64,000 nucleotides of DNA from Spirodela intermedia (Eukaryota > Streptophyta > Magnoliopsida > Alismatales > Araceae): positions 6,431,501 to 6,495,500 of the forward strand of contig LR746268.1 in the NCBI GenBank assembly GCA_902729315.2, read 5' to 3'. The position numbers and the translations under genes were made by a program. Below are positions 25,401 to 38,432 of this stretch, one piece after another (position 1 is the first letter of the stretch; each line of letters begins with the position of its first letter). Under the pieces are notes generated by a model, which did not search any database, had not been told where the DNA came from, and was given only the letters and a program-made list of their open reading frames with translations.

Positions 25401-27895
25401 AAAGGTTCAGTGAATCAATGGAAGCCAGATCTTCAATTTCATTGCATCCTGAAATTGGTTTGCACCAAATGGTTAGAGAACAGCATCTGAGATTTATTTT
25501 TTTTACCTAAACGAAGAAAATACCTAGAAGAAGGCAACGCAAATTCTCAAAGGGTGTACTACATTCATGGCCATCATGATCATTCTGCGGGTCTGGCCCT
25601 GGGGGGTAAAATACGTCCTTCAACTTGTTCTTGTTTAAATGTAGCTGTTCCAAGCTGAACAAAGAAAGTAATAAATGTTCATACTCAATATATAAGCGAA
25701 ACAAGATATGCAGTAGTCGAGGATGATAAGTCTTCAGTAATGAATACCAAAATGTGAGAAATCAAGATGTAGAGCAGAGGATGATGTCATTGTTTTTCAT
25801 ACCATTTAAGATGAGAAAGCTTCAAAACCTCATCCCATGTGTCAATGCAATTATCTTCCAAATTCAAGATTTTCAGCGAATCAAATCCTTGGACATAAGA
25901 ACGTGTGGATATCTTCAATTCGTTTCGCATTAGATGAAGCTCCTCAACTTCTGAAAGTGACAGTTTGAGAGTTTCTACCTACTTGACATTAGTAAGGATA
26001 GATAATTAATTTCAAAGAAATATGGAAAAAGTATCAAAAAAAGATGAATACCCCCAAGTGCAAGTTAACACCTGTTCCCACGTTATCCCGCAGTTATTAA
26101 GAACCAAGACACGAAGTCCTTTTGACGGGATGAACGTGATGGTATCACGCTCCAGAAAATTGTTTGTTAGATTGAGAATTTCAAGAGCTGGAAGAGCTTC
26201 ACAAATAGAACCAACATCCTGCAACAAAACAACATAAACCCCAAGATGAGGATACCTTTCATACACTACATAATACTCTTCATCACTGATAAACAGATGG
26301 GAAAATAATCAGGTCATATTTCAATAGAAAAAAACAATCAAATATTAGTAGAAAGAGCAACTTATCCCTTTCGTCATTGCTACTGCATAAATTAACCGGT
26401 TGTAATGAAAATGAAATCAGTTCCTTTTAATACGAAATAGAAATAAAATTCTAGAAATCCTCTGTATTTTTCTTTTCAAAAACTTATTTAATGCTATAAT
26501 AAGGCATAGAATAAGAGTGATCCAGCTTGAGCGTACCTGCCAACTGGAAAGTAGGTTTCCTGTCAGATCAAGCTCCTTCAAATCTGCAGCAAAAGAGAAG
26601 TAAGATCAATTACAATAGAAGTTTGGTATCTCCAATAATTACTCAAGTGCCGTCACATATTTTAGACAATCGAACATCCTAAACACTTCCCCGTGCAGTT
26701 TTTTCGTCCATTTTTGTACAATGAAGATATTAGATCTTCTAAAACAGATTACACGATTAAAAAAAATCAATGTAATACATGTATATATATCACGAAGTGT
26801 TTTTGAAAAAGGCATAAACTAAATATTTCTGAATACATGAAGATATTAGGTCTTCTAAAACAGATTACACGATAAAAAAAATTCAATGTAATACATGTAT
26901 ATATATCACGAAGTGTTTGAAAAAGGCATAAACTAAATATTTCTGAATACAATCCCGTCACTATATACAACGTAATGTTTAGCTCGCAAAACCGACAAAT
27001 GTAGCTGTTTGACATTAATATTTTTAACCGTACTCAGAATCATCAAGAAAATGATGTTATCGAACAATTTATATCTATAATATATCTTATGGCCGTGAGG
27101 AGCTATACTTGGTACTGAAGAGTAGATCTCGTGTGAGTGTCCAACGGAGCTGACTCCCAGAAAAGATAGTGATGCACTAAGCAGCTCTTCAAGTCTGCTT
27201 AATTTTTCCCGGACTACATTCTCCCCCACAAGTTGGATCGATACTCGTTTGCTTCTTGTTGACAAGACGTACATTTCGTCTACAGCAATTCCAACGAAGA
27301 CATTTAGTCAACAACGCAATTTAGCATCAAACATAAAAACAGAAATAGCATAGCAAACACCGCAAGTTGCGTTTGATGCAAATAAGTGTAGATCAGGCTT
27401 GATTATGAGGACAAGTAATGGTAAACACCTAACCACTGAAATGTATTATACGCCTCCAAACATAGAAGAAAAAATGCATGGCAAATCAAGAGCCATGGAA
27501 ACTAAATTTTTTCGAGGAAATACGAAGAGAAGAATCGTCCACTTCGGAAACTTACCCTCCTCCTCCTTGGTAGATTCACCTCGGTATCGGAGACGCAGGG
27601 CCCCCATCAACGTAATCCCAGCACTAAGATTTCTCGGCCGGACCAAAGAGCCAGTCATCTGCCCCTTGGCGGAGAAGTAGCGCACGCCGTTGACAACACC
27701 GTCGTGCTTCCCTCCCCCATCGTCCCAGTCGACGCCGATCCAACTCCCGTCGTAGCCATCGACGGGGCCTACGTACCGGACTGTGCCCGTTCTCCGGGGA
27801 TCTCCCAAGACATGGACTCTCTGACAGACGCTGAACGCAGGGACCGCCGGCCCCTCCACACCCGTTGTACCTTCCCCGCCTTCCTCCTGCGTCAT
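19406..27895 (-). CDS. TFCE: Tubulin-folding cofactor E
   Basis: Cytosolic chaperone that binds alpha-tubulin and helps assemble the alpha/beta-tubulin dimer. Fourteen exons on minus, all in phase: 27556-27895, 27109-27279, 26537-26583, 26072-26218, 25803-25978, 25524-25654, 25387-25448, 23569-23676, 23444-23478, 21599-21667, 20519-20610, 20360-20436, 19677-19754, 19406-19507; 544 residues, the usual plant length. A CAP-Gly domain (about 20-90) includes GSWIGVDWDD and GKHDG. Leucine-rich repeats follow (about 170-390, e.g. LKELDLTGNLLSSW, LEILNLTNNFL, LEQLHLNKNKL). The linker has YVRLVM and HPRFAELK. A ubiquitin-like domain (about 460-540) starts at SLTLKCVGASMGEKPP and ends with TTILVDEEMS. 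No frame break. Intron 9 carries a solo LTR-like insertion and intron 2 a 116-bp tandem duplication. Part of this gene recurs at 39785-40180. Confidence 0.95.
22357..22536. mobile_element. Short solo LTR-like element in TFCE intron 9
   Basis: A 170-bp segment (22362-22531) starts with TG (TGTCGGACATTC) and ends with CA (TTTCCAACA). It is flanked on both sides by the 5-bp target duplication GTTAC (22357-22361 and 22532-22536). Its right half, with TTCTCCCCTCTGTCCTC and GTGACAGAGG, is shared with a second insertion at 52515-52683. Length, termini and 5-bp duplication fit a solo LTR of a small retrotransposon (TRIM-like). No internal region or partner LTR is present. Orientation is uncertain. 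Confidence 0.75.
26721..26950. repeat. Direct tandem duplication in TFCE intron 2
   Basis: Two adjacent copies, 26721-26836 and 26837-26950. Both begin with ATGAAGATATTAG and end with TTTCTGAATAC, and they differ only by a few substitutions and small indels. Lies between TFCE exons 3 and 2. Confidence 0.9.
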
Positions 27896-28044
27896 TGGAT
27901 GGATTCCACTGGTTCCTGAGAATGAAGGAGCGTTGGTTTTTGTATCCTGCTACCAGATGTACAAACCGTCACATAACGGGAAGAAGGCAGGCCCTTCTAA
28001 TAACATATTTATCTCCATTTTTCTTTAGACTGTCCAAGAAAAAT

Positions 28045-28173
28045 GGCCCAATAACTGTCACCATCCGCCCAATGGGCCGTAACCGAGCACACCCCCCCCC
28101 CCTGCGTTTCTTTTTCCAGTGGCAACCTGACGTAAAATCAACGGGAAACAGTTACCTATAAAATCAATGGGCC
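28045..28173 (-). promoter_or_regulatory. Cluster of TGGGCC (site II-type) motifs upstream of TFCE
   Basis: GGCCCA at 28045-28050 and TGGGCC at 28073-28078 and 28168-28173 lie 150-280 bases upstream of the TFCE ATG at 27895. TGGGCC elements are common in promoters of plant housekeeping genes. Assignment to TFCE is by position only. Confidence 0.4.
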
Positions 28174-28590
28174 GTCTTCAGCCACCGTCCGCCACCGCTG
28201 CCACCTTCCTGCCTTTTCCTCCGTCCGTTCCGCCCATTCCGCCCATTCCGCCCATTCTGCCCCCGCCGCCTTCCTTTCCTCAGCCCGCATGAACCGTTCG
28301 TGTTTCCCCCCTTTTCTCCCACCGGTTAGGGCTTAAAGCCCCGGCTCGCAGTATCACGAACCGCTGGACCGAACCGGTCTGGGTTCATCCGAACCAACTG
28401 CCTCACTTTAGGTCCGGTCCAAGCCGGCTCGACGACTTTGCCCGAGCCAATCCGTCCCGCCGGTTTGAACCATTCGGACCGCTTGGTCCACGCCAGCCGA
28501 ATGGTCAATGGCGGAAATATCCCCCCCCCCCCCCCGGGTTTCTTTTTCCGGTGGTGACGACGTAAAATAACCGAGAAAAACTTGCCAATA
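28092..28590. repeat. Direct repeat pair with poly-C head
   Basis: Two diverged copies about 70 bp long (28092-28160 and 28521-28590). Each has a C-homopolymer followed by GTTTCTTTTTCC(A/G)GTGG, then GACGTAAAAT and an A-rich end. A run of four CCGCCCATT-like 9-mers lies between them (about 28229-28259). Possible remnants of a small element; not identified. Confidence 0.55.
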
Positions 28591-28784
28591 GAGCTCTCTC
28601 TCTCTCTAAGACTGGTACAGAAAATTGTTCGACGGGTAAAGAGAACATCAATACGAAATACTAACCATAGTAACTTAGGATAACGAAATTGCAACGACCG
28701 TGATGTAAAGGTACGAAGCCTCAATACCATGCAGTACGTTCGCGCGCGTGTTTGCGATAGAGATAGAGATAGACAGATAGATAG

Positions 28785-28794
28785 AGAGAGAGCG

Positions 28795-28880
<86 letters not shown>
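28785..28880. repeat. (GA)n microsatellite
   Basis: Nearly 100 bases of GA dinucleotide preceded by GATAGA units, downstream of GBA2 copy A. The matching place in copy B (about 46795-46806) holds only a few GA units, so it expanded (or contracted) after the duplication. Minus-strand Ser/Leu-repeat open frames here are translations of the repeat. Confidence 0.95.
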
Positions 28881-28883
<3 letters not shown>

Positions 28884-29112
28884 CGGGGACTGGGCGAACC
28901 ACCGCACTCCCCTCATGGGTCAACTTTCAGAGGGCACCCCCCAAGAAGACCATGCGGACGGTCAAACATTTCGACATTGAGGTGTTGTGCATAAGTTACT
29001 GTTGTGCAATAAATGAGCCACTTTAGAACACAATAAATAAAGTAGAGTAGAATAGAATGAGTTCTCCCTCATCAATCAGTCAATGAGCCAACCCTCTCTA
29101 GGGCTTGAGTGA

Positions 29113-32100
29113 TCACGTCCTCTGTCTGCGACAGGTTATGTCAATGATAGTCTGAAGAACGCTGGCAGACGGCTCTTTGGGAAGCTTCAGGAGGCTTGCG
29201 ACTCTCTTGAAAGAGAGGCTCTGAAAGGGAGGAGGAGCTTCTTCCCGCGTGTTTTCCCCCTTCGTCTTCTCCCTCGTGATCTCTGGTAGCGACAGCGCCC
29301 ACTGCATGGCCCAGATGGCGAGGGGCCGCATGTAGCTCATAGACCTGAATCTGTCTTCTGTGCTCCACGCTTCAGGAGTTTGGAAGGCGTAGCTGCCCAA
29401 ATAGTCGGCGGAAAATATTAGTGAAAAAGGGATGTGAAGATCTCTGGTGGGGGGAAATATCAACTCACCCCAATCCTTTGTCCGACCATGCGGTCTCGTA
29501 GACACCTTCCGCGGTTTTGAAGGCCGCCTCCACCATGCCTTCCTGGATCATGGTGGCAGCCAGGCCGAAGGTCACCCCCGGCCATATCTCCCTTGATTGC
29601 ATCGTTGACCTGTCGACGGTGCCATCTGGTCTCATTCCGTTGATTGCTCCGCGTCTCCCCTCCTTGATCTTCAACACATTAAACTGGTATATCTTGTCGA
29701 GGGCGGTCTGTGCTTTTTCCTTGTCGACCAGAGTCTGCAGCCCGCAGGCTCGGGCATACCTGGAATGGAGGGAAATGTGAGAAATAAATGCCCTTCCTTT
29801 TGAATCATGATCTGCAGAACTAAGGAAAACCTGAAGGTTACGGAGATGGAATACCCACCATTGGCCGGCCAACTGATCCGCCTGTATTGCGGAGCTGAAT
29901 TTGCCGCCACTGTTGTCGTAGTTGAAATAGGAGCCATTCCACAGCTCCTCTTGGTACACAGCTTTCGCCCTCTGAAATTTATACCGGAAGTACGCCTCGG
30001 AAGCTCCATCGCCGACTTCACCGGCGATGGCGGAGGCGGCCTGAAGAGCCGCCAACCAGAGTCCCCCGGTGTAGGCGCTGACTCCCTTGCTTGACCAAAC
30101 ATCGTAAGTCTGATCCGGGAAACCTTCGTTCTCGATCATTTCGTCTCCGTCCTTGTCAAACTGCTCCATGTAGGCCATCGCAGTGTAGATGGACGGCCAG
30201 ACAGCTCGCGCAAATGACTTATCACCGGTGGCCACTATGTCTCTGTAAACTTGAAGAACAAATTTAGGGTTCAGATCCTTCCACCTGTTTGTGTCGTGAA
30301 ATGAATAGGCATTGATTTCGAACCAAGGATCGTTGCTTCCAAGATCATGAGGAACTGCGCCGATGACCTTCCTAGAGGTCCACTTCCCGTCATATACGGT
30401 TTTCACCTTCTCCGGATCATGTATCATCACAGCCGCCGCGAAGTCCCTCTGGACGCTGAGCTCGAGCTTGGGGAACAGCATAACCAGCGCGAAGGATGAA
30501 TAGAAGTGGACGTCGTAGGTGTTGTACATGAGGTACTCGATCCCTTCGAGGTAGAGGAACTGGCCGATGTTCTCCTCTCCTTCACCGAGCAGAGATGATC
30601 CGAAGGCACTACTAGATAAAGCAGATGCGTGCAGATCCTCGAGCACCGACGTCATCTTGTGGAGCACGTCGGATGCCGTGTCGGTTTTTTGTTGGGTGAC
30701 GTCAGTTAGGGTTCTATGAGATGAACTGGATCTATCGAGGGAGAACTTCTTCCCTTTGATCGAGGCCAAGCTCTGAAGGGGATGTGACCCATCTGTGGCG
30801 CGCGAGAAAGACGTCGCTTTAGGTCAAACTAACGTAAACCATGCTCCGCAGGGGAGCGCAGTGATTTGGAAAGAACGTGCGTACCAGTCCAGATAGTCCC
30901 TCCGGCGGTAAGATAGTAGAGCTGGTTGAAGAGAGTCACTGGGTACCTGAAAGGACCTTCAAAATTCATTTTTTTTTTGCACCCAAAAATCATGAAAAAA
31001 CTGGTGGTTAATTACGTCACTCGGGTTTTTTCACCATTCAGGAAGACGCTTATCCAGCAGAATAGGCCTTTGCCATTCATCAATTTGGGCCTCCCAACGG
31101 CCGTGATCTGCATTAAAAGGACACAAACACCGATCAAGAAATCTTGGGCAGTATCAAGAAGCAGAGACTCTATCCACAATCCAGCTATTTTAGGTAATCA
31201 GAATATGACCCAGTAAATCCCGTACAGATTTTTCCTTTTGATGTGAATAGTTTTGGTTTGCTAATTATGGCGAGAGAATGTTGAAGGTTACCGGTGATTG
31301 CATCATGAGCAAGTTTAGCAGCCGCATCTTCCCCGGTTCCATAGAACTTCGTATAGCGCCTGCATCGATGGACCCACCCATCAGCGTTAAGCCGCCGGAT
31401 TTGAACTTGGATTTCTGAGAGAGCTTGTCGAGAATGTTCAACTGACCTATGATAAGTCTTCCCGCCGGGGAACGAAACTTCAGGACAACACCAGGCAAGA
31501 GAGAATGTAACAGTACGGACTTCATTCGGAGGAACTGTCACGGAAGCAGAGACGGCTGCTCCAATAGATTCTCCTGGTTCGGATGGGGCCGACGCTTCAT
31601 CGGGTGTACGGTGGGCAAACGATCGATGCTATACAAAGAAAAAAAAAAACGTTATACTTGGAGTCAGCATCATGGAGGATTGAAGAGGGAAAAAAAAGAG
31701 TGCTTCTGTGGGTTGACTTCGAATTCTCATCGGCCATATCTAAGTGTATAAATGTATTGCAGAAAAGCATTCAGACGAGAATCTCCATTCCTAATTGCTC
31801 ATCCCAAAGTCAACGGTCCGAAGTCGAAGCATTCTCAACGGCATCACAGGCTAAAAAGAGAAGAGAAAATAGAAAATAGGAAAAAACCAGACCTCTTTGA
31901 CTTCATTCCACATGTCCGCTGCAGTGAACCCATCAGAACTTGCGTTCATCGAGAATCGAGGGCAGTCGGAGACGTGAACATCGGCAGTCTCCTGTGCTGC
32001 AATAGCAAATGTTACCGGGGGCTTCCCATTTGCAGTCCTGGAAAGACGTACACGATGGAGTGTGAGAAAGGAGCAAAATTTCAAGCGCTTGCGCATGGAC

Positions 32101-35100
32101 GAAGGAACCATCCACGACTTACATGTGGTGGAGAAGCACTCCATGTACGCCATCTTCAGCACTAGATTTTATTTTTTTTTAACATTTGAGTATCAGAATA
32201 TAAGGAAGGACCAATTTAATACTGGAAGAATATACAAGCTACAAGGATTATCACACAGCAGCCTTACATCATCCTTGAATTAAAATGACCTCCAGTGAAC
32301 TCAGATTTCCCTCCCACAGAGTTCTGCAAGAAGAGCCATGAAAACCAATGAATCAAGCAAGGTCCTCAACCTTTTCAGGTTGTAAAATGCAGAAACTAAT
32401 CAGGATAACAAGGTAGTAAGCGCATGCTCGTGTAGAAATGTGAAATAAATGTTTTACGAATATGTATCCTGAGACTTACAGCCCATGTGAAAAGCAGCGT
32501 GACGTCTGCGGGACTTTCTGATGAATTATGTAGCTGCATAAGGAAGAACGAATAGCATCTGGATGAATAAAAAACATTCAAAAAATTGAAAGCTGAATAC
32601 TCAGAAGTCGTTAATGAGCCCCTTGTTTGGTACCGTGAATGTAAATGCTGCAACAGGGTAGCTGCTCTCCTGATAGTTGTGGGGAATGAAGGGGGAAATC
32701 TGACGGCATATTATTTGAAGTTCTGGGTCAGGTTCTCCTGCATTAAAAAAAATAATAATTTAAGGATCAATTTATTGATTGCCTGCAGAGTAACAATTCA
32801 ACTACATGGTTAAGATGATTACCATCATATATGGACCATGATCTCGGAAACAATGCATGGTATGTGGAATTATGACCATTTAGATTCCAATCCCAGGATT
32901 CCGTGCCTGAAGTCGCACTACGTCTGTGTATTTCGCAGCAAGGATACTTAAGATGCTGGACCAATGATAAGAACTCTAGCTTTGTATATTTAATTAATAT
33001 ATTTTTCCAAAATAAAATCTACAGTAACAAGGAATAAAGACTTGCTTACTTGTGTAGATCTTCACGCCTTGGGCATAAAACAGTGGAGCTCTTTTTACCA
33101 TTTGGACGTGAGACAAAGACCTACGAGGAGGTTAATATCATGATGAAAACGCTTAACACCTCTAGAATTATAAAGAAAATTTCCGTGGCAGTAAAATTGC
33201 ATTTTATTTAAACGATATTAGATGAAAATAATGTTACCTTTAAGAAAAGAATGTTTAGACATTAATATATAGCAATGGATCAAAATATAGTTCGTGTGAC
33301 TACTACGTTTAGACAAATTATGAGGACACCAGAAGATAAAGGTGGCGACCGTGCTCAAAATGTCTGTGCTGAAAAATGGTTTTTTTAAGGTTAAACTCCA
33401 GTCGTGATTTTGACCAGGTTAAAGAACCTCAATTTTTCTTCATTGAAAGACCCTGTCCTCCAGAAAGAGACTCTTCCAATCATCAGTTATTAAATCTTCG
33501 AGTCCGTCAAAGATTAAAAGGTAAAAGTTTTCCAGAATTTTGAAGCTTTCCTAGAAAGTGCAGCTGGAGAAGTAAATTTCGACAGAAATAACAAACTTGG
33601 AGGCCTATTTCAGTCAGCTATTCCAATGCCAGAATGTTCAGTTCCAAGAAAATATTAGTCCCTTCTACCACATATTTTATAAACTTAATTTCGTCGTATT
33701 ATAATCATCAAAAGAGCAAAACCATAGTGCTTATCATGGTAATACTGCGTATGCTCCAAATAATAAGTACACGACTTACAGAAAACTGATCTGCCAATAC
33801 AGGCTCTTCTTCACGCACTCCGGGGAACAATTGCCAGCGTTGAAAGTGACCTTTATAGCTTCTTCCGATGCTTCCAGCTCTTCAGATTGAAAATTTCCAT
33901 TGAAGATATAATTACATGGAGTTAATCCTAATGGAGTTTAATTTATTGAATCAATGGACATAACATCCGAAAAACATTTCTTCCCGAATAATGTAATTAA
34001 AAAAGCAATTAGCTGTGGCTCGAGGCAATGAAACGAATAATTATGCAAGGAGTTAACGCCGAAGAGCTAATTCGCCATTAATTGAAATTTCTACCCAAAA
34101 TAAAAGCAGAATGTCCTTCTTGATGTTAGACCAATGTACATGACCGCAATTGTCAACACAGGAAGAACGAATCCCACACGGGGGATTAGTCATGATACAC
34201 AGCTATGACCGCTAAAATGCATGTTTCTGGTTCCTAATTCCGTACTTACAATGAAACGAGGCAATTACTTGTAATTTATTCCCAAATTATAAAAATAATC
34301 ACAAATTTTTAAACACTGATAATGAAAGTATAGAGACTAAACATATCACCTTGAAACATTTAATTTTTAGAGACTAAAATCGAAAAATTAAAGCTATTTT
34401 TTTTCACCGAGACTGTGCCCCAAGATCTTGAAGCTGGAATGCAGAATATGCAGTATAACCCGACATGTTGATGAACCCTTCCCCTCCGTGACAGTTTATG
34501 ATCATGATGTCGCGAATAAGCAACCAGAAAACATTAAATTCTTCAATTATGTCACGAAAATAATCCTCAGGGAAGAAATGACGGGAAAAAAATTGATTTC
34601 CCTCAGTAAAAGGTGCATATTCTAATCAATAATGCATATTTAATTTTCTATAGCAGAATAATTTTGTAAAAAAATAAAATGTATAAGAATATAGATAGAA
34701 AATTGATGAAACATATAAGCGTACCCAATACCACCCAGGGGAACACCCTGAGAAGAAGTGTAGTTGTTCGGTGTGAAAGGATCTATTATTGTTTGCTGTA
34801 AAAATGAAGGCATGAAAATTAATGTCTAGGACTATGATTTTTTAACAAAAAGAAATTTCTCATAAGAGAGGAGCAGTTCGTGAAAGAAAACCTCACCCGT
34901 CCTTTGGAAATTTCTTCGACCACTAAGTAGCATAATCTGAAACCTAAAGGGGACTATCATAAAACTCAAGGAAACAGGTTAGAAAGTTCCTGGCCCATAA
35001 TGTGAACGAAATAAAATACGAAAATTCAGGAAAAATGAAACGTGGTGAAATACAGAGATGATAATATCGGTCATTTTCATCAAGTATAAGATTTATTGGA

Positions 35101-37356
35101 GGATATCTTGTACCAAAATACAGAATGATAAAGCGAATCTATAATCACCAGGTTCTAAGATTTATCGGAGGATATCAAATTGAATGAATCAGAGTTACCC
35201 ATTCTTCAAGTGTTTCTGTAAACCAAAGTGACGATAAAACTACAAATTTATGCGGTAAATTAAAATTTTAAGTCAAATATGCAAGAAGACACATGGCAGC
35301 TGAAACATGCGGTTTAAAATTTTATGCCTTTACCATATTTTCTTTTCACAAATATGAACCATAGGAATGTTCACTTCCAAGAAATAAAATTAGCTGTATT
35401 TTTATCAGATGAGGGCGGTGTGAATAACAAGTAATTTCACTAACACGTATGATTAGATTTCTAACTATCTTCTAGGTGTTAGAAAGCTTACTGGGGCGAC
35501 ACAAAGATCACAAATAGAAGCCATCCACCCCGTCTGACTCAAAACGCTAAAAAATACAATTTGATATCATTTATGTTTGGAAAGCTACGTTGAAGGAAGA
35601 ATTACATAAATATGGATAATGAAAAATAAAATTATGACATCCTTTCTAGAAGTTCGACAGTTTCTTCACTTGACCAACAAGTACCATCAGGTATCTCTTG
35701 AACACATCCAATTCCACACTGTCACCTCTACGGCCCCGAGTGCAATACAGTCCCATGGTGTTACATCCATTTGGCGGTATATTTTATTTTCTAAATTCAA
35801 TGCCTCTGTGATACCAAACACAAATAAATCTGTCCGAGTTGCTAGCCGTCTCTTCTGCAAGAGCAATCGGCCTAGAGTCTTAATGGATCTACTATAATAT
35901 ACTGAGATCTACTTCAATAGCATGAAGAAATCTATAAGCACTTCCCTCTAATTCAAGGAGAGTTTAGACAAAGAAAGGATGCAGGAGACCTTATTTTGTC
36001 TGTTTTTTTTCCCCGTAAAAGTGGGACACAGAAAATGGCCTAACGGATTCTTCAGGGTGACAGAAAATTTTCATTCAAAAATAAAGGAAATCAGATTTAA
36101 AGTGATATGATAAAAAATATTTTGATACGTCATGGAAGGCTGAGCAGGTACCAGTTTAATGATCTCAGGAAGCGTCATAGTAAACTCCGGAGGAACTTTT
36201 TCAGGGCTATTTATTTTTTGATCCCAAGTCAATGGTGCAACTTTCCCTGGATCCTCCTAAACAGAGAAAAAAACATGAATTAAGAGGTTACGAGGCAAAT
36301 GGTTTTCCTCAGATACCATCTTTGAAACTTGATCATAACATGGTAAGATCACCGATCTTTCTATCTTATCAAGGTCTTTCTGTATTTAATCTCTTCCCGA
36401 AGAGGATAAAACTGTAGCTTAATTAAAATATCAGGAAAAAACACAAGCATGCTAGTGACATAACATAAGTCATCAGGTCTGTTCAAATGATAATACAACA
36501 TGAAGTATGAGGTCCATTGCTTAATTTTGGGACTCATTTAGTACAGACCATGGATATTTATCCTTTGTGTCACATGGGTTAGGAATTCATGCTTATGCTC
36601 TCGAGGCCGTAGATAATAAACATTGCAGTGAAGGCAGAATGGAAATATGATAAGATTTGCGGTTAAAATCTGGGATATTGGCACAATGTTGTATGTTCAA
36701 ACACATTCATTTTGAGGTCAACAATGGAATTAAAGTCTTGCGAAAATTCTTCATGAAACGAGCAGCTCGAAGTTCTTTGTGCAGGTTTATTAATCTTACT
36801 AGCCCACGAATATAATGCATTTTAAGTGTGAGTGCACAATGAAATTGTCTCAAAAAAATCAGAAAATGCATTTAATGACCATCAAAAAGTGAATCTTATG
36901 TAATTTATTGGCTCATCCAATGGATGTATCCTTGGTTGCACATGAAAAGAGTACTCAGAAGTGTTGATCATCGAGTGCATATCAATGCCAGAAAAATCCG
37001 AAACGACCCTAGTTGAAAAATATACGAAATATAAAAGAAAATGATTTGCAAGATTCCCTTCTAGAATTAGCATCCGAAGAATTGATAAAAAACATTGATG
37101 ATTTTTTCTTCCGAAGATACCACCCTTCGGATGACTGGAAACTAGTTCCAAATAGTTGAATATTTTGAAAAGCGAGCCTTGCCTCATTCGAGAGAATAAT
37201 GGTATTTATGAAAGAGATCCGAATATCTAGGATAAGTAAAAACCCTTTCATTTTGTATTAAGTTCAAAAAAAAAAGGAGCCTACTTTTTGATGATTAACC
37301 GACGAAGCAATATTCTGGAGAGAAGGGTTCTCATTCGCACCAAATCCGTTCTCCAT
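29113..37356 (-). CDS. GBA2: Non-lysosomal glucosylceramidase (GH116), copy A
   Basis: Hydrolyses glucosylceramide; plant members act on membranes outside the lysosomal pathway. Twenty exons on minus, all in phase: 37285-37356, 36152-36256, 35200-35216, 34897-34936, 34725-34795, 33780-33879, 33050-33120, 32823-32923, 32634-32737, 32480-32533, 32268-32323, 32123-32161, 31893-32037, 31447-31628, 31292-31359, 31035-31107, 30885-30946, 29859-30792, 29469-29759, 29113-29392; 954 residues, normal for the family. The N-terminal beta-domain includes [20 protein letters not shown] and [19 protein letters not shown]. The C-terminal barrel (DUF608) includes [21 protein letters not shown], with the likely nucleophile Glu of [23 protein letters not shown] carries the likely acid/base Asp. 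Exon 3 is a 17-nt microexon and is the least certain. No inactivating change seen. Confidence 0.95.
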
Positions 37357-38382
37357 CGTTACAACCTGGCGCGAGTCATCAAAATGTGAGAGGACGACGT
37401 CAAGATGAATGGCTTAACAATCAAAAATAAAACCATAAAACTTAAAAAAACTATCCAGCAAGTGGTGTTCACTCAAACATGCAAATCGTCACACAGAGCC
37501 ATCAGGTTGGAAGCTGAAAGAATGATCAGAAATCTAAGGAAATACGCCTACAAGACAAGTTAGATAGAACGTAAAAATATACGACAAAACGGACCGAACC
37601 CGAAAGGCACAAGCTATAATCTGGCATGGTCTTTATTTGGAATATTAACCATTAGGTGCTACTCTTCAATATTATGATACGTCCTGCGAAGACCTTCTCC
37701 AGCTTTCTCATGACAAATAGAGCTGTAATTTTTTAGAATCCAAACGATTACTGGTAGCTGGCCACGGTGAAAGGAGGGGGCATGGGTCGATATGTAAGAA
37801 AGACAATCCTTCGAAAAAAAATTACACGTGGAAAAATAAAAATAGGATTTATCATTTTTCAAACCGTTATAGTGTAAAAAAAAGTTCTTAATTTTACACT
37901 GACAACATTATTTGAAAATTTTTAAAATGTTTTTATTAAAATTCGTAGAAGATATGGTGTAAAGAATATGGTGTAAAGAATATGGCTTCCGGCGTTCTCT
38001 GTGCTTTAAACATCTGAGAAAATTTGCCATCAAATTTGCCATTTCTTTTTAAGAATCAGAGAAAAACATTTGAGAAGAGATGCATTTTAATTATAAGACG
38101 AGGTATTTGAGTTTGAAGGAAGAGGTATCCGAGTTTCAAAAAAGAACGTCATCGGCATTTTCGTTAACATTACACATGAAAATTGCTCCGATAATTTCCT
38201 TCACCGAGGAAAAACATTTCCTCGGATATCAAGTGCATTGGCAGATCATTACGATCTGGCGACACCACACAAACGCTGTTTCTAAGAAATGGGTCGATTT
38301 CACACCCAGAAGAATCAACAATTCACGCAGACAATCAACAGCGGAACACTCCGCGAGACAGTAATCGAGACATATCGACCGC

Positions 38383-38432
<50 letters not shown>

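Noticed and set aside
28229-28259. Short regular 9-bp repeats considered as a CRISPR-like array
   Set aside because: Head-to-tail 9-mers without spacers in a plant genome; a simple minisatellite.
28326-28923. Long Ser/Leu-repeat and Arg/Glu-repeat open frames
   Set aside because: Translations of the GA microsatellite, open in all frames because the repeat has no stops.
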